Part shown: piece by piece, positions 34,518-43,752 of the stretch
How positions within the stretch are numbered: the first letter of the stretch is position 1
Layout: every line of letters begins with the position of its first letter
Assembly (NCBI GenBank): GCA_003604975.1
Contig: QZIR01000029.1
Span: 1 to 46,750, forward strand
Origin: Desulforudis sp.
GTDB taxonomy: Bacteria; Bacillota; Desulfotomaculia; Desulfotomaculales; Desulforudaceae
DNA: 46,750 nucleotides
Direction of reading: 5' to 3'
The notes under the pieces: model-generated
What the model was told of the DNA's origin: nothing
The model's input: only the letters and a program-made list of their open reading frames with translations
The model's database searches: none
Made by a program: the position numbers and the translations under genes

Positions 34518-34952
34518 TTATTCCGGTGATAAATAAATAGTTATATCTCCAGCTGGATTTGAATACGAAAGCGTAGTTTCACCACTCCCATCAGAAAAAC
34601 CAGATACATTAGTTACATTTGCTGTTACTTTAAATGTTTTCCCTTGAGAAACAGAGCGACCACAATGACCTTTTCCACTAGTATAACCAGTATTTGTGAG
34701 TACGGGATCAGATGACACTTCAGTGCTATCCAGAATAATTTCACCATTAGAATTAGTTGTATGAGTAGCAGATTGGCCACGAAAATTTGTAACTAATACT
34801 TTGATTCCCGAAATCCCACCTGAATCCGTAGATCTTTTTATGGCTATACTAACTTTAGCACAAGGATCAGGATCTTTTGCTTGAACTGAACTTAGTAAGT
34901 TTAAGATGCTTATTAAAACTACTACAAAAATAAAAAATATTTTATTTCTCAT
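34518..34952 (-). CDS. Small exported protein, Ig-like
   Basis: The start at 34952 follows AAGGA by 8 bases and gives a signal peptide (MRNKIFFIFVVVLISILNLL). The mature part has GISGIKVLVTNFRGQSATHT then NSNGEIILDS, resembling Ig-like/carboxypeptidase regulatory-type repeats, and a Cys pair (PCAKVS, GHCGRS) that may form a disulfide. It is 144 aa. No family name can be given. Confidence 0.6.
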   Translation of the reverse strand: MRNKIFFIFVVVLISILNLLSSVQAKDPDPCAKVSIAIKRSTDSGGISGIKVLVTNFRGQSATHTTNSNGEIILDSTEVSSDPVLTNTGYTSGKGHCGRSVSQGKTFKVTANVTNVSGFSDGSGETTLSYSNPAGDITIYLSPE

Positions 34953-35046
34953 TGTAAAATCCTTAACAAGGTTTAAATATGCTGGAAAATTAATCAAGAT
35001 CAATTGCTGTTGATAACAGCGAAAATATACAAATTTTGAACTATTA

Positions 35047-35451
35047 TCACTCAGAATAACTAGCGTACATTACATCATAAAATGATGTTCCGTTAATATC
35101 TATCTGTCTTTTTTGGATTAAAGGTAAATTTAGCCGGTAGTCTTTTGATCTTGATACATCTCCAGACTTATAAGTCGCGCCGACTACATTGATAACTTTC
35201 GGACTTCCAGGATGGACTACATTAATGATGTATACATATTTACCGTCTATTTCGACCGGTTCGCTAGCTTTTACTTTAAATTTACCATTAGGATTCCATT
35301 TAGAACTCCTGACCCCATCAACTTCTTCCAAAAAAACATACGCGGCTTTTTCCAAAAGCCTCACCTGAACAACAATCTCAGATGCTGCATAGGTTAAATT
35401 GGAATTAACAATCAATAATAAAACTAAAAAAAATTGTATAATTTTTACCAT
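35047..35451 (-). CDS. Small exported hypothetical protein
   Basis: A 134-aa protein with a clear signal peptide (MVKIIQFFLVLLLIVNSNLT, Ala-rich cleavage region) and a beta-rich mature part (VVQVRLLEKAAYVFLEEVDG, YVYIINVVHPGSPKVINVVG). It is AT-rich and on the same strand as its neighbours. Function unknown. Confidence 0.55.
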   Translation of the reverse strand: MVKIIQFFLVLLLIVNSNLTYAASEIVVQVRLLEKAAYVFLEEVDGVRSSKWNPNGKFKVKASEPVEIDGKYVYIINVVHPGSPKVINVVGATYKSGDVSRSKDYRLNLPLIQKRQIDINGTSFYDVMYASYSE

Positions 35452-35619
35452 ATATTTATTCCTATAAAATTATTTTATGATTAGCTTCAAGCTTCATCCT
35501 GTCTATATAATGAATAAAAACAAGTAAAATATACATTCAAACTTTTATATTTTTAGTCGAAATAAAATTTTTAAAGTAAGCGCACCTCTACCATAGTAAT
35601 ATTTTTTAATTACGGATTG

Positions 35620-35973
35620 TCAATTTCGCTGAAGCTTTATTTTATTAATTTGTCCATTAAATGGAATATTTAATGTAGGAATTTTTTGGTAACCTTGAGC
35701 TTCAACATCACACAACGCCATACCTTTTTTCAGGTCCTCATTATGAAACCATATTGAATATAACTTGCCTTCTTTATTTCTTTCTTCAGCATCAATTCTA
35801 GTTTGACCATCGTAGGAATTGCACCATACCTCAGCATTATCTATTGAATCGCCAGTACTACTATCCGATACATCAAATAAAGCTTGCGAAGCGCTCATGC
35901 CAGCAAAAGAAATTTCAAAGTATAACCCAAATAATAATGCGATCATTATTGAAATCATATTTTTTTTTTTCAT
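35620..35973 (-). CDS. Small exported protein with poly-A tract at its start
   Basis: The ATG at 35973 follows CAAGGAGG, a strong ribosome site. The longer frame from 36045 is not supported. The signal peptide is MKKKNMISIMIALLFGLYFE. The mature part resembles a carboxypeptidase-regulatory-like Ig fold (LFDVSDSSTGDSIDNAEVWC, VEAQGYQKIPTLNIPFNGQI). An 11-base A tract directly after the ATG (35960-35970 on the plus strand as T) could cause slippage, but no alternative frame evidence is seen. Confidence 0.6.
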   Translation of the reverse strand: MKKKNMISIMIALLFGLYFEISFAGMSASQALFDVSDSSTGDSIDNAEVWCNSYDGQTRIDAEERNKEGKLYSIWFHNEDLKKGMALCDVEAQGYQKIPTLNIPFNGQINKIKLQRN

Positions 35974-36189
35974 GGTACCCTCCTTGAAAAGTGGTTTAAT
36001 AAGCCCTAAAATCATGGGCGAAATGGTAATTAATCGTCTTTTCATGTGTGATAGTAAAATAGTCCCCCGACCCGAATTTCATTTTTTACTTATATCCCTT
36101 ATAGGCAAAAAATCAATTTTTTTTATCAGTCGTCTATATGTTTGTGGGGGTGTAAAAAGTCAGTAGATATTATGCCCCTGACTACGCTT

Positions 36190-36978
36190 CTATGAAGGCT
36201 CCTTGAAGTCGGTTTCGAAAATTTTTGATTCCCATTGTCCGGACCTGTAATCTACCCAGTAGAAGCGCCTTGTCAGACCCTCCGCTGCTTTCTGGAAAAT
36301 TTTTGCATTGTCAGTGCTGCCACTTTCAATTGTGATGGTATTCTCTATGCGCCAAGTTTTATCAAGGTCGGTATAAAAAATTTTCGCGCCTTCAATTTCC
36401 CATGAAGCGATACTGGTATAGAGCATATAGTGCTTATCGCCCGTAAGATAAGAAACATTCATCAGCCTTTTCACCTTGTTGACTTCGTTCATGATGACGG
36501 CAGGAGGGTGACCGTTTTTGGAGATCTCCTGGTCAATATATGTAATGACGGGAGCCAGGGCCTCTTTGGTGATTTTTTCCGCCCGCTTATTTGCCTGATC
36601 GTTCACTTCCGCAAAGAGCAGCAATGGGAGAACAACGCTCAGCACCCATTTCCCTGCCCCTGCCAGGAGACGGAGCCATCTGGTTCTGATCAGGTAGGTT
36701 TGTGGAATGGCAAGGGACATATTGATGAAAACGGCTGATGACACCAGCATGGGTAAAAGGAGCATTGTCCTTGGTCCCCACAAAGGGTTGAACCATATCA
36801 TATAATAAGTAATCCAGAGGCTGAATATCAAACTTGCCGAAGCATGGACGGCACAGATTATCCGCCCGACGGTCCAGAGCTTTCTCCGTATTTCCGCCCC
36901 TTGCTCCTGGGATGTAGCGTCATTAATGATCGTTATCCTGTACACGGTAGTCAAAAGTGCAGCGGAGGACCTCTTCAA
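36190..36978 (-). CDS. Membrane protein with periplasmic-type C-terminal domain
   Basis: A 262-aa frame. Three membrane segments are seen (IICAVHASASLIFSLWITYY; MLLLPMLVSSAVFINMSLAI; WVLSVVLPLLLFAEV). After them is a 140-aa soluble domain ending RRFYWVDYRSGQWESKIFET. The frame overlaps the end of the ATPase gene by up to 56 bases. The true start may be the GTG at 36945, reducing the overlap. A 5'-truncated homologue lies at 42793-43375. Position just after a GspE/PilB-like ATPase and an L,D-transpeptidase suggests a cell-envelope role; the function is not known. Confidence 0.6.
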   Translation of the reverse strand: MKRSSAALLTTVYRITIINDATSQEQGAEIRRKLWTVGRIICAVHASASLIFSLWITYYMIWFNPLWGPRTMLLLPMLVSSAVFINMSLAIPQTYLIRTRWLRLLAGAGKWVLSVVLPLLLFAEVNDQANKRAEKITKEALAPVITYIDQEISKNGHPPAVIMNEVNKVKRLMNVSYLTGDKHYMLYTSIASWEIEGAKIFYTDLDKTWRIENTITIESGSTDNAKIFQKAAEGLTRRFYWVDYRSGQWESKIFETDFKEPS

Positions 36979-38215
36979 GGCTTGTCATGCCGTCAAGTGC
37001 CTTACTTATCCCAGCTTGCCGAAGCGAGGCCATTCTGTCTTTGAAGGCGGCAGCCCTTAGGTCTTCCTCCGATGCCCGGCTTCTGATGGCCCGGGCAACG
37101 TTACTTCGCATCTCCATTAGTTCAAAGATGCCAATCCGGCCGCTATAGCCAAGGCCACTGCATTGCGGACAGCCACGGGCAATAAAGAGTTGCCGCCGCT
37201 GAGCAACCTGTTCCGTGGTAAAGCCAGATCGGTGCAGGTCCTCGGGGTCATGCGCGGCCGGTTCTTTGCAAATCGGGCAAAGGCGACGCACCAGCCGTTG
37301 TGACAGAATGGTATTCACCGTACTGGTCAACAGGGAGGGTTCAAGTCCCAGGTTCAGGAGCCTGGTGACGGCCAAAACACAATCATCCGCGTACATGCCC
37401 GCCAGGACCAGTTTTCCCCTCGTTACGGCCTTAGCAGCTAAGGAAACCGTTTCCGCATCACGCAGATCGCTGATCATGATTACGTCCGCGTCTACATCAG
37501 GCTGCAGAAATGTCCTCATGGCCGCGGCAAAGGTCAGGCCTACCTCGTGCCGGAAGGCCATTTGCTGTATTCCCAGCAGGGGTACTTCGACAGGGTCCTC
37601 CACAGTAACAATTTTTTGGGTTTCCGGGTTGAGGGACGCCAGGGCAGAATACAGGGTGGTGGTTTTTCCCGAATCGGCCAGCCCGCTGCACAAGAGCAGT
37701 CCATGCGCCCGGGAGAGATTATTTTTGAATATAGCTGATTCCCGCTCCCCCATGCCGAGATCATTGAGCGCCCTGCTCGAAGAATCTTTATTGAGAATGC
37801 GGACCGCCGCACCTTCGCCGGCAAGATACGGAATGGAATGGACCCGGAAATCAACTGTCTTGCCTGTACGGACTTCCATATTGAGCCTGCCGCTTTGCGG
37901 GACCCTGCGCTCGGTGATGTTCAGCCCCGCCAGAATCTTCAACCGGGTGACAAGCCCATCTCTTGTTTCCGCGGGCAGCTCCACGGGCTTGGCCAGGACA
38001 CCGTCCTTGCGCAGCCGAATTTGGATTTTTTCGGAAAGCGGTTCAATATGGATGTGACTGGCGCCTTCCTGCACCGCCTTAGTCAGGATATCGTTCACCA
38101 GGTTGATGATCTGCCCGTCGTTGGCCGAGCAGTCACGCTGGGCCTGATTCTCGCCTTCCATTTTTCCTGTACCCTTGCCGTTCCCGGCCGCCGGTATTGA
38201 AGTCAACTCGCCCAC
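36923..38215 (-). CDS. Divergent GspE/PilB-family ATPase
   Basis: A 430-aa secretion/pilus ATPase of the type II and type IV pilus family, lacking the large N-terminal domain. The N2-like ASHIHIEPL, RLRKDGVL and DFRVHSIPY segments are conserved. Walker A is SGLADSGKTT (177-186), where the family has GPTGSGKTT. The Walker B region is DVIMISDLRDAET, where the family has VGEIRDxET. The His box LHTND reads MYADD. A four-Cys zinc motif (RLCPICKEP, GCPQCSG) is kept. The GKT lysine remains, so nucleotide binding may persist, but the altered Walker B Glu and His box suggest weak or changed hydrolysis. It overlaps genes on both sides. No pilins or secretins are visible. Confidence 0.8.
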   Translation of the reverse strand: MGELTSIPAAGNGKGTGKMEGENQAQRDCSANDGQIINLVNDILTKAVQEGASHIHIEPLSEKIQIRLRKDGVLAKPVELPAETRDGLVTRLKILAGLNITERRVPQSGRLNMEVRTGKTVDFRVHSIPYLAGEGAAVRILNKDSSSRALNDLGMGERESAIFKNNLSRAHGLLLCSGLADSGKTTTLYSALASLNPETQKIVTVEDPVEVPLLGIQQMAFRHEVGLTFAAAMRTFLQPDVDADVIMISDLRDAETVSLAAKAVTRGKLVLAGMYADDCVLAVTRLLNLGLEPSLLTSTVNTILSQRLVRRLCPICKEPAAHDPEDLHRSGFTTEQVAQRRQLFIARGCPQCSGLGYSGRIGIFELMEMRSNVARAIRSRASEEDLRAAAFKDRMASLRQAGISKALDGMTSLEEVLRCTFDYRVQDNDH

Positions 38216-38940
38216 CTCCTTCTGCTCATCGAGACCTTCGAGTTCATAAGGGTTTCCTGCATCTGTTGCAGCTCAAGACGTATCGTGTCGTACAGTTCGT
38301 CGGCCCATGCCGGTTTGTTCCTGACCTCCCGTTGTTCGCTTGATGTCAGGTCGTACGGGGTGATGATCACCTCGACATTGTCCTTGCCGGCCAGGGCGGT
38401 CAGCACGAACAACTCTTCGATATTCCTGTCGCCGATGGGGATGCAGCCGATGGTCACATCGCTGCCGTGAATGAAGATGTCGCCCCCGATGCGGGACCTG
38501 TGGTCTCGTTTGGCCATTTCCTGGTCAAATTGGTTGGGGTAGTTCAGTTTCATTGACAGGTGATAACTGCTGTTGGGGTTCAGGTATTCGATGCCATATA
38601 TTCCTTCCGGTATCTGGCCGTCCCCCTCCTTGAGCTTCGGGCCGAGCGCGCCGCTGGATGCGGTGAACGGGTACTCCTTTATCCTGGCCCAGCCGTTTTC
38701 CTTTGCCACATAAAGGCTGAGTATTCGTGCTGACTTGTTTGCTACCAGCCTGAGGCGTTCAGGCGGATAGGCAATGTTCTGCTGTTGAAACAGGGGGGAC
38801 AGCGCGGATCGGACATTCACGCTGTATGTTGCAACGATATCATCCACCGTTTTGGGGTGGAAATTGGGCGGCCACCCGTATTTCTTCACCACAAGCAGTG
38901 CCAGAATAATGACAAGGTAGACCGGAATCCGGTATTTCAT
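38203..38940 (-). CDS. YafK-type L,D-transpeptidase
   Basis: A 245-aa protein with an N-terminal membrane anchor (IPVYLVIILALLVVKKYGWP). The YkuD domain includes LSLYVAKENGWARIKEYP, SGALGPKLKEGDGQIPEGIY and the active-site stretch GGDIFIHGSDVTIGCIPIGD, which has the HG pair and the Cys of the GC motif expected for the nucleophile. These enzymes form or cut 3-3 or lipoprotein cross-links in peptidoglycan in the periplasm. Its end overlaps the start of the ATPase gene by 13 bases, and both are followed by the membrane protein, so all three are likely one operon. Confidence 0.8.
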   Translation of the reverse strand: MKYRIPVYLVIILALLVVKKYGWPPNFHPKTVDDIVATYSVNVRSALSPLFQQQNIAYPPERLRLVANKSARILSLYVAKENGWARIKEYPFTASSGALGPKLKEGDGQIPEGIYGIEYLNPNSSYHLSMKLNYPNQFDQEMAKRDHRSRIGGDIFIHGSDVTIGCIPIGDRNIEELFVLTALAGKDNVEVIITPYDLTSSEQREVRNKPAWADELYDTIRLELQQMQETLMNSKVSMSRRRWAS

Positions 38941-39039
38941 ACGATCTCCTTCCTCATTTTCTGAATTTGCCTTATCTGTTCTTCAAAAACTTTGCCAGGG
39001 ACAAGGGCAGCAGACCAGCGCAAGCAGACTACCGCTTTG

Positions 39040-39801
39040 TCACCCCCAGATTTCTACCAACCATATTTGTTTTAGTGTGATTATTCCGGTCGGGTCTCCG
39101 TAGTATTCTATTTCACCATCTTGGAGTATTTTTTTGGGCCTAATTATTTTGGCTGCGTCTCCGTAGTATTCTATTTCGCCGTTTGGGAATATTTTTTTGG
39201 GTGTGACTATTTTGGTTGGGTCTCCGTAGTATTCTATTTCGCCGTTTGGGAGTATTTTTTTTGGCATGATACTTTTGGTTGGGTCTCCGTAGTATTCTAT
39301 TTCACCGTTTGGGAGTAATTTTTTTGGTGTGATTATTCCGGTCGGGTCTCCGTAGTAGTCTATTGAGCCGATTTCTCGTATTTTCATTGGTGTGATTATT
39401 TTTGTTGGATTGCCGTAATAAATAATTTTATAAGAACGGTTAAGGCTAAATCGATTATGATGAAACTGTAATAAAACAGAAATGGTTGAATAATAACTAT
39501 CTAAACTCATTTGCTCTAAAACTTCTTCTTCTGGAACTGGATCTTCTTCGTTCCAGCTTTCTCTTCTTGCACGCGGCGAAGCTCTTCCTGGCGCACCTCT
39601 GCCTTGTGTTGCTCTTCCTTGTGTGACTCTTCCTTGGTTGGCTCTTCCTTGTGTGATCCTTCCTTGGTTAGCTCTTCCTTGCGAGTCATTTTCATCATCA
39701 TCTATTGCTATTGCTTCCAATGGTTTTAAAAATGGGATCGATGCTACCGCTATACTGCCTGCTAGCCTTGCCCCATTTATAATGAATTCTCTTCTTGTCA
39801 T
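39040..39801 (-). CDS. Exported Tat-like protein with two repeat arrays
   Basis: A 253-aa protein. It begins MTRREFIINGARLAGSIAVA, a twin-arginine-type signal with an RREF pair. Residues 40-75 are about seven 5-aa repeats of the QGRAN/QGRIT kind. After a short linker with an acidic cluster come about six 21-aa repeats, each with an EYYGDPTKIITPKK core, encoded by 63-bp tandem DNA repeats. The repeats look like beta-rich tandem modules and end at the C-terminus. I do not recognise the family. Export by Tat and surface binding are inferences. Repeat number may vary between relatives. Confidence 0.65.
   Translation of the reverse strand: MTRREFIINGARLAGSIAVASIPFLKPLEAIAIDDDENDSQGRANQGRITQGRANQGRVTQGRATQGRGAPGRASPRARRESWNEEDPVPEEEVLEQMSLDSYYSTISVLLQFHHNRFSLNRSYKIIYYGNPTKIITPMKIREIGSIDYYGDPTGIITPKKLLPNGEIEYYGDPTKSIMPKKILPNGEIEYYGDPTKIVTPKKIFPNGEIEYYGDAAKIIRPKKILQDGEIEYYGDPTGIITLKQIWLVEIWG
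39050..39430 (-). repeat. 63-bp tandem repeats within the exported repeat protein
   Basis: The motif GTCTCCG or a variant recurs at 39094, 39157, 39220, 39283, 39346 and (diverged) about 39409, a strict 63-bp period. Each unit encodes 21 residues. The middle units are the most alike; both ends are diverged. Confidence 0.9.
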
Positions 39802-40000
39802 GCTTTAGCCTTCAATTTGTGATAAAAGATTCATTGTTATAGGACGATAAAAATACAGGGAAATGCCTCGAATCTCATCTTCCATTCCAGTTATAGAGCG
39901 CGTCCAGGCACGAAATCAAGTCGATTCACCATTGTTGCCTGTTGCCTTCCCAGAACAGCCAGTCGGGCATATTTCCCAGATTTTGCCCTGAACCGCATTG

Positions 40001-42121
40001 TCACGCAGGCTGCTTTTCCCCTATAAAACTATCTTTTTCCCAGTAACCTTCTCTTCGCTCCCCATTAGGCTTTGTCTCTACGCCCCAACCGTGCTTTACG
40101 CCATCCTTCCACTCGCCAACATAGGTTGTGCCATCGGGCAAGGTTGATGTCCCCTGTCCTTCCGATTTAAAATCCTTCCATTCGCCAACATACTCTTCAA
40201 CCTTGGGGTCGTAATATCTGCCATGGCCATTCAGTTTTCCATTCCTCCACTCACCTTCAAACACCCCGCCCTTGGTATCTGTATACACACCGTATCCATG
40301 TGGCTTGTCATCCTTGAATTCTCCAACATAATGGGAGCCATCAGCATATATATGGGTGCCATGCCCATTTAATTCTCCTTCTTTCCATTCGCCTGTACTT
40401 TTTGAACCATCCGAATACGTATAGGTCCCTTGCCCTTCGGGCAGTATCCCGCCCTTGAATTCACCAACGTATATCGTGCCGTTATATTGAGTCAGTTTGC
40501 CTTGCCCATAGGGGTGATCATCCTTCCACTCACCTTCATATTTAACTGAATCAGGTATTGTTAATGTCCCATAACCGTTCCTTTCTCCATCCTTCCATTC
40601 ACCTTCGTATACTGCTGCGTCATTAGGAAAGATCAGTATGCCTTGTCCGTTATAGTGCCCATCCTTGAGCCCACCTTCATATTTCCTGCCATCAGGAAAT
40701 TTTAGCCGTACATTCCCGGTCGGCTCTCCATTGTCATATTCAACGGCATGTTCGTTGCCATTTGCAGAGATAACCGTCACATATCCGTGATATTCTCCAT
40801 CCTTGAATACACCAATAAATTGAGTGCCATCGGGACTATTCATAATTCCCGCCCCATGCGGCTTGTCATCCTTGAACTTGCCGGTATATACTGAGCCATC
40901 CGGGAATGTTTTCGTCCCTACTCCATGCGCTACAATATGCTTGACTTCGCCCACGTATGTAGCACCGCTAGGGTAGGTATACTTTCCGTGTCCTTCGGGA
41001 TATCCATTCTTGATATCACCTTCATATACAATGCCGTCAAGTAACGTAAGAGAACCATGTCCATTCGGCAACCCATCCCTGAATTCACCGACGTACCTCA
41101 TGCCATCGTCAAATACGTAGGTCCCTTGTCCATTTTCTAACCCATCCTTGAATTCTCCTACATACTCAGTACCGCGAGGACCTATATCTTTTCCCTGGCC
41201 GTGTTTTTTACCAGCTTTGAATTCACCAGTATATTCCGTGCCATCAGGAAGGATCAATGTTCCTTTCCCATGGTATTTGCCGTCCTTGAACTCACCTTCA
41301 TATTTCAGGCCATCGGGCCTGGCATACGTGCCGTGACCATTCTTATGGCCGTCTTTAAATTCGCCTACATAGTTAGTGCCATCCGGGTAGCTCTCTGTGC
41401 CGTGTCCATTTGGCAGGTTATTTTTGAATTCGCCCACATATTCGATACCTTCGGGAAAGGTGAGGGTTCCATGCCCGTGGTAGTCTCCCTTCTTCCATTC
41501 ACCTGTATATTTTCGCCCTGATGAAAAAGCGTACGTCCCGTGTCCGTGAGGGGCTCCATCCTTGAATTCACCTTCATATACCGAGCCATCAGGAGTTGTC
41601 ATGGTCCCGTATCCGTGTGGGCCATAATCTTTAATTTCGCCAAGATACTTCGCACCATCAGCATATGTTATCGTCCCTGGCCCCTCCAGCACTCCATCCT
41701 TGAATACCCCGGAAAATTCATGCCCTTCGGAAAAGGAGACGCTTCCCTGGCCATTCGGTAAATTGTTTTTGAATTCACCAACATGCTTTGTACCGTTCGC
41801 GTGTGTCTTGGTTCCATGTCCGTGGTATTTGCCGTTCCTGAACTCACCGATATAGGTTATACCTGCCGGGTGTGTTCTCGTTCCATGACCGTGCGGCTTG
41901 CCATTATTGAATTCTCCGACGTATTCTGCGCCATCGGGTTCGGTTAAGGTTGCATGTCCCTTTCTCACGCCGTTTTGGAACTCACCGGCATATTTTGTCC
42001 CATCAGGGAGAGTATAGGTACCCTGACCATGTGGCTGTCCATCCTCGATTTCACCAACATAGATTGAGCCATCAGGGTATGTTATTTCTTTGGGCATGTT
42101 CTTTCCTGAGTGCTGTTTCAT
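40001..42121 (-). CDS. MORN-repeat protein, about 30 repeats
   Basis: A 706-aa protein made almost wholly of 23-aa MORN repeats with the YVGEFKDGKPHGHGT core, roughly 30 in tandem. MORN repeats form elongated beta-rich solenoids used in membrane-associated or scaffolding proteins. No signal peptide is evident. The ATG at 42121 overlaps the TPR-like gene's stop (ATGA). A second ATG at 42097 has AGGA 8 bases upstream and is an alternative start, giving MPKEITYPDG. Together with the upstream gene it may form a two-gene unit. The role is unknown. Confidence 0.85.
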   Translation of the reverse strand: MKQHSGKNMPKEITYPDGSIYVGEIEDGQPHGQGTYTLPDGTKYAGEFQNGVRKGHATLTEPDGAEYVGEFNNGKPHGHGTRTHPAGITYIGEFRNGKYHGHGTKTHANGTKHVGEFKNNLPNGQGSVSFSEGHEFSGVFKDGVLEGPGTITYADGAKYLGEIKDYGPHGYGTMTTPDGSVYEGEFKDGAPHGHGTYAFSSGRKYTGEWKKGDYHGHGTLTFPEGIEYVGEFKNNLPNGHGTESYPDGTNYVGEFKDGHKNGHGTYARPDGLKYEGEFKDGKYHGKGTLILPDGTEYTGEFKAGKKHGQGKDIGPRGTEYVGEFKDGLENGQGTYVFDDGMRYVGEFRDGLPNGHGSLTLLDGIVYEGDIKNGYPEGHGKYTYPSGATYVGEVKHIVAHGVGTKTFPDGSVYTGKFKDDKPHGAGIMNSPDGTQFIGVFKDGEYHGYVTVISANGNEHAVEYDNGEPTGNVRLKFPDGRKYEGGLKDGHYNGQGILIFPNDAAVYEGEWKDGERNGYGTLTIPDSVKYEGEWKDDHPYGQGKLTQYNGTIYVGEFKGGILPEGQGTYTYSDGSKSTGEWKEGELNGHGTHIYADGSHYVGEFKDDKPHGYGVYTDTKGGVFEGEWRNGKLNGHGRYYDPKVEEYVGEWKDFKSEGQGTSTLPDGTTYVGEWKDGVKHGWGVETKPNGERREGYWEKDSFIGEKQPA

Positions 42122-42732
42122 ATCTTTTTCCGTATATCATCGGCGATAGCAATGAGGTTGTCCCTTGAGAACTGGCTGGGCTCTAACTTTTTTGCCAACA
42201 GGATTTCCACCAACTCCATGACGCGGTGGTAGTTTTTCTGCCAGTAATGGAGTTTGATCGCCTCGGTCCAGGCATGGGGTATGAGGTATTGCCAATCGGC
42301 CAGCGAGCAGGAGATGAATTTTTCGAATATCGCTGCTGCTGCAGCCATATCGCCGGTGTTGCTGAGCGACAGGGCGTAGTCCGTGGCTATCTGGTAATTC
42401 AGGGGATCGCAATCGTGGGCAATGGTAAAGTATTCTCGCGCCCTCTGGTCATCCCCGGCGCGGCCGACAATGATCCCCGCCGCATGGCAGAGACGTTCGA
42501 GAAGTGTGCTTATCTCCCCTTTCCGGTCTGCCTGCTGCCGGGTGTAGAGGATACACTCGTCGGCAAGTTTGGTGACGGTCAGGGAATCGTTTGCCAGGGA
42601 TTCCTCCAGGACTGACATCCTGACAGGGCATGGCTGTTGCGGCAGATCATGCTGCCGGAGAAATTCTTCTCTGAACGCAAAGAAGACAAAGTCGTCCTGT
42701 GGTGAATCGCTTTTGCTCTGCTCGTTCATCAT
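42118..42732 (-). CDS. TPR-like helical protein upstream of the MORN gene
   Basis: A 204-aa all-helical protein. Segments such as GRAGDDQRAREYFTIAHDCD, PLNYQIATDYALSLSNTGDM and AAAAAIFEKFI have TPR spacing (helix pairs with Ala/Gly and Tyr at conserved positions). GGGGAG precedes the ATG. It overlaps the MORN gene by 4 bases. A scaffold or adaptor role with the MORN protein is suggested by the coupling only. Confidence 0.65.
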   Translation of the reverse strand: MMNEQSKSDSPQDDFVFFAFREEFLRQHDLPQQPCPVRMSVLEESLANDSLTVTKLADECILYTRQQADRKGEISTLLERLCHAAGIIVGRAGDDQRAREYFTIAHDCDPLNYQIATDYALSLSNTGDMAAAAAIFEKFISCSLADWQYLIPHAWTEAIKLHYWQKNYHRVMELVEILLAKKLEPSQFSRDNLIAIADDIRKKI

Positions 42733-42792
42733 AGACTCCCCATATTGTTTCAGGCCCCTGCGAGGCGGTTACAAGCCATCCAGGCTGTAGAT

Positions 42793-43375
42793 TTATCGGA
42801 TGCCCGGCTCAGTCGCGCTGGGCAGGGACACGGTTTCGACCTCTTTTGATTGCCAGCGGCCCGATGAGTAATCCACCCAGTAGACGCGCTTTGCCAGCCC
42901 CGCGGTTGCCTTCTGGAAAAGGACAGCACTGTCAGTTTCTCCGCCTTCAATCGAGATGGTATTTTCATGGCGCCAAACCTTGTCCAAGTCTGAATAATAA
43001 ATTATTGCGCCCTCAATGTCCAAGGAAGCGACACTGACGGAAACTACATAGTGCCCTGCTCCTGCAAAATAGGTGACATTCTTTACAGCACTATTCACCT
43101 TTTCGACTTCGCCCATGATATCGGAAGGAGGATGGCCGTTCCTGGAGATCTCCTTCTCGAGATACGCGATGACCGGTGACAGATTGTCCTTGACGATGTG
43201 TATCGTCTGCTTGTTCGCCAGATCGTTCGTTCCGGCAATGACAAGCAACGGGAGGGCAATCGTCAGCATCCATTTCCCTGCCCCGGCAAGGAACCGGAGC
43301 CATCTGGCTCTGATCAGATAGCTTTGCGGGATGGCAAGGGACATGTTGACGAATGCCGCGGAAAAGGGGACGGAT
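42793..43375 (-). pseudogene. 5'-truncated paralogue of the membrane protein at 36190
   Basis: The frame reads VPFSAAFVNMSLAIPQSYLI, then the same order of features as the 36190 protein through RVYWVDYSSGRWQSKEVETV. Matching segments include MSLAIPQ, EISRNGHPP (against EISKNGHPP) and YYSDLDKVWRHENTISIEGG (against FYTDLDKTWRIENTITIESG). The first membrane segment and the start are missing, and an in-frame stop lies just upstream of the junction near 43375-43390. It may still produce a shortened protein from the Met at 43344. Confidence 0.75.
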
Positions 43376-43752
43376 TTAATTTTGGCGTGATTTCAGGCGA
43401 AACAGCAGGCTCGCTGCGGGGCGGGCGGGGATTATAGATTCAGGTGCAGCTCCATAAAAAGCTGTGTGTGAATCCGTGTGTGAAAAGCTTTCCAAAATAT
43501 GCTTTTCTGTGTGAAATCGGCAAAAATGTGGAAATTTAAAACCCAATAGATTCATTATGTTGGCGCAGCCAGGAGGTTTGTGAAGCTCGGAGAGGTTTGC
43601 CTACGAATCCTTTGGCCGGTGTTCGGATCTAAATGTAGATGAATTTATAGAAAAGTTCTATGGCGATCTGACTCAAAAAAATTAGAGTCGTTGGTCACTG
43701 GTTGGTCAATAGGGAAAACAATATAATATATCAGTCTGTTAACTGCTAAGGA

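Noticed and set aside
37215-38057. 280-codon plus-strand frame opposite the GspE-like ATPase
   Set aside because: Ser/Arg-rich shadow of a gene with clear family motifs.
39050-39430. Regular repeats taken as a possible CRISPR array
   Set aside because: The 63-bp units are contiguous coding repeats in frame, with no unique spacers and no cas genes nearby.
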